Part shown: positions 5,666-5,905 of the stretch, piece by piece | Numbering within the stretch: position 1 is the first letter of the stretch | How the letters are laid out: each line of letters opens with the position of its first letter | Assembly: GCA_034437895.1 (NCBI GenBank) | Contig: DAOTTO010000187.1 | Span: forward strand, 1 to 5,905 | Direction of reading: 5' to 3' | Length of the DNA stretch: 5,905 bases | From: JANRLJ01 sp034437895 | Lineage (GTDB): Bacteria > Chloroflexota > Anaerolineae > Aggregatilineales > Phototrophicaceae | Position numbers and translations under genes: made by a program | The notes under the pieces: generated by a model | The model's database searches: none | What the model was told of the DNA's origin: nothing | What the model saw: the letters and a program-made list of their open reading frames with translations, nothing else

Positions 5666-5697
5666 TGGTAAGGGCAAGGCAGGCCTCGCCCTTACCA
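5666..5697. repeat. 32-bp GC-rich palindrome, dispersed-repeat type
   Basis: The arms at 5666-5680 and 5683-5697 match over 15 bp with one A/C mismatch at 5676; TGGTAAGGGC faces GCCCTTACCA exactly at the outer ends. A realistic fold has a CAGG loop. On the plus strand AAAATC follows, so it is not a typical terminator there; on the minus strand a T-run lies about 14 bases beyond the stem. It resembles the GTAGGGGCGAGGC-type palindromes scattered through Chloroflexota and cyanobacteria (from memory, not searched). Confidence 0.75.
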
Positions 5698-5737
5698 AAA
5701 TCGACTTTAAGTAGACCGAGGTAAGTAAATGGAAAAA

Positions 5738-5778
5738 TTGAACCACAGAGATTTAAGTTCAAATTCTTGGTGGTTCAA
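5738..5778. repeat. Inverted repeat with 9-bp arms (TTGAACCAC / GTGGTTCAA)
   Basis: TTGAACCAC at 5738-5746 and GTGGTTCAA at 5770-5778 are exact reverse complements with a 23-base spacer. The left part AACCACAGAG resembles a short dispersed intergenic motif seen in many bacterial genomes. It stands 12 bases before the right 115-bp repeat. Confidence 0.6.
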
Positions 5779-5790
5779 AAAATTCTAATT

Positions 5791-5905
5791 TAGGACTTTC
5801 GCTCACGCATTTACCCCACCCCTAAATCCCCTCCCCATTGCATGGAGAGGGGACTTCAAGATGCGTTTTTCTCCCCCTCTCCAAGTATTGGAGAGGGGGC
5901 CGGGG
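5791..5905 (-). repeat. Terminal inverted repeat, right copy (115 bp, MITE/REP-like)
   Basis: This is the opposite-strand copy of 3-117, with one mismatch at 5898, and it extends to the last base of the window. Both hairpins recur, at 5873-5899 (here with a fully Watson-Crick stem) and at 5828-5852. Near identity of two non-coding copies points to recent spread, gene conversion or selection on the sequence. The true outer end may lie beyond the window. Confidence 0.93.
5814..5836 (-). other. G-quadruplex motif in the right repeat
   Basis: Four runs of four C on the plus strand (5814-5817, 5819-5822, 5828-5831, 5833-5836) give on the minus strand the same four G4 tracts with 1-, 5- and 1-base loops as in the left copy. 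The C-rich strand could form an i-motif. Confidence 0.8.

Larger units (their letters stand above)
5516..5790. other. Gene-free 3' region rich in short repeats
   Basis: No plausible gene lies between the lipoprotein stop and the right 115-bp repeat. The stretch holds CGCARAG heptamers (5539-5572), two competing small hairpins (CCAAG at 5587-5591 with CTTGG at 5601-5605, and AGCGC at 5590-5594 with GCGCT at 5605-5609), a 32-bp palindrome (5666-5697) and a 9-bp-arm inverted repeat (5738-5778). None is a clear plus-strand intrinsic terminator, since no T-run follows any stem. Confidence 0.75.

Noticed and set aside
1..5905. Circular element or plasmid
   Set aside because: The end repeats are inverted, not direct, so the ends do not overlap as a circle would, and no replication or partition gene is present.

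Overview
The window is about 5.9 kb of bacterial DNA of moderate GC content. It is closed at both ends by the same 115-bp repeat in opposite orientation (3-117 and 5791-5905, 114 of 115 positions matching). The gene content suggests a Chloroflexota (Anaerolineae-like) genome or metagenome contig: a PknB-type kinase with an extracytoplasmic RskA-like region, a proline-rich WD40 lipoprotein, a decayed Hint-domain fragment, and several short GC-rich palindromic intergenic repeats. This taxonomic guess comes from family knowledge and was not computed.

Layout, left to right. The left repeat is followed at once by a frameshifted remnant of a Hint-domain gene (124-368, + strand). Next come two overlapping minus-strand genes: an alpha/beta hydrolase (1117-1830), transcribed first, and a short-chain dehydrogenase/reductase (386-1135) that lacks the usual catalytic serine. 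An AT-rich divergent promoter region of about 340 bp (1831-2168) separates them from a plus-strand pair: a membrane-anchored Ser/Thr kinase (2169-4313, GTG start) and a WD40 beta-propeller lipoprotein (4313-5515), joined by a TAATG stop/start overlap. The last 390 bp hold no gene and are a mosaic of repeats: CGCARAG heptamers, a 32-bp palindrome, a 9-bp-arm inverted repeat and the right copy of the 115-bp repeat.

The kinase and lipoprotein look like one translationally coupled unit. The kinase catalytic domain is predicted in the cytoplasm and its C-terminal half outside, where the lipoprotein propeller should also sit, so a shared envelope-sensing role is plausible but not shown. The hydrolase and SDR look like a small metabolic operon of unknown substrate.

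The points most worth following are the terminal repeat, which encodes two hairpins and a four-tract G-quadruplex motif; the Hint relic beginning at its inner edge; the Ser-less SDR; and the kinase's extracytoplasmic region with an HxHxxH motif and an EF-hand-like loop. No transposase, CRISPR, tRNA or rRNA was seen. I see no convincing new defence or mobile system; the flanking repeats may simply be where a short-read assembly broke.
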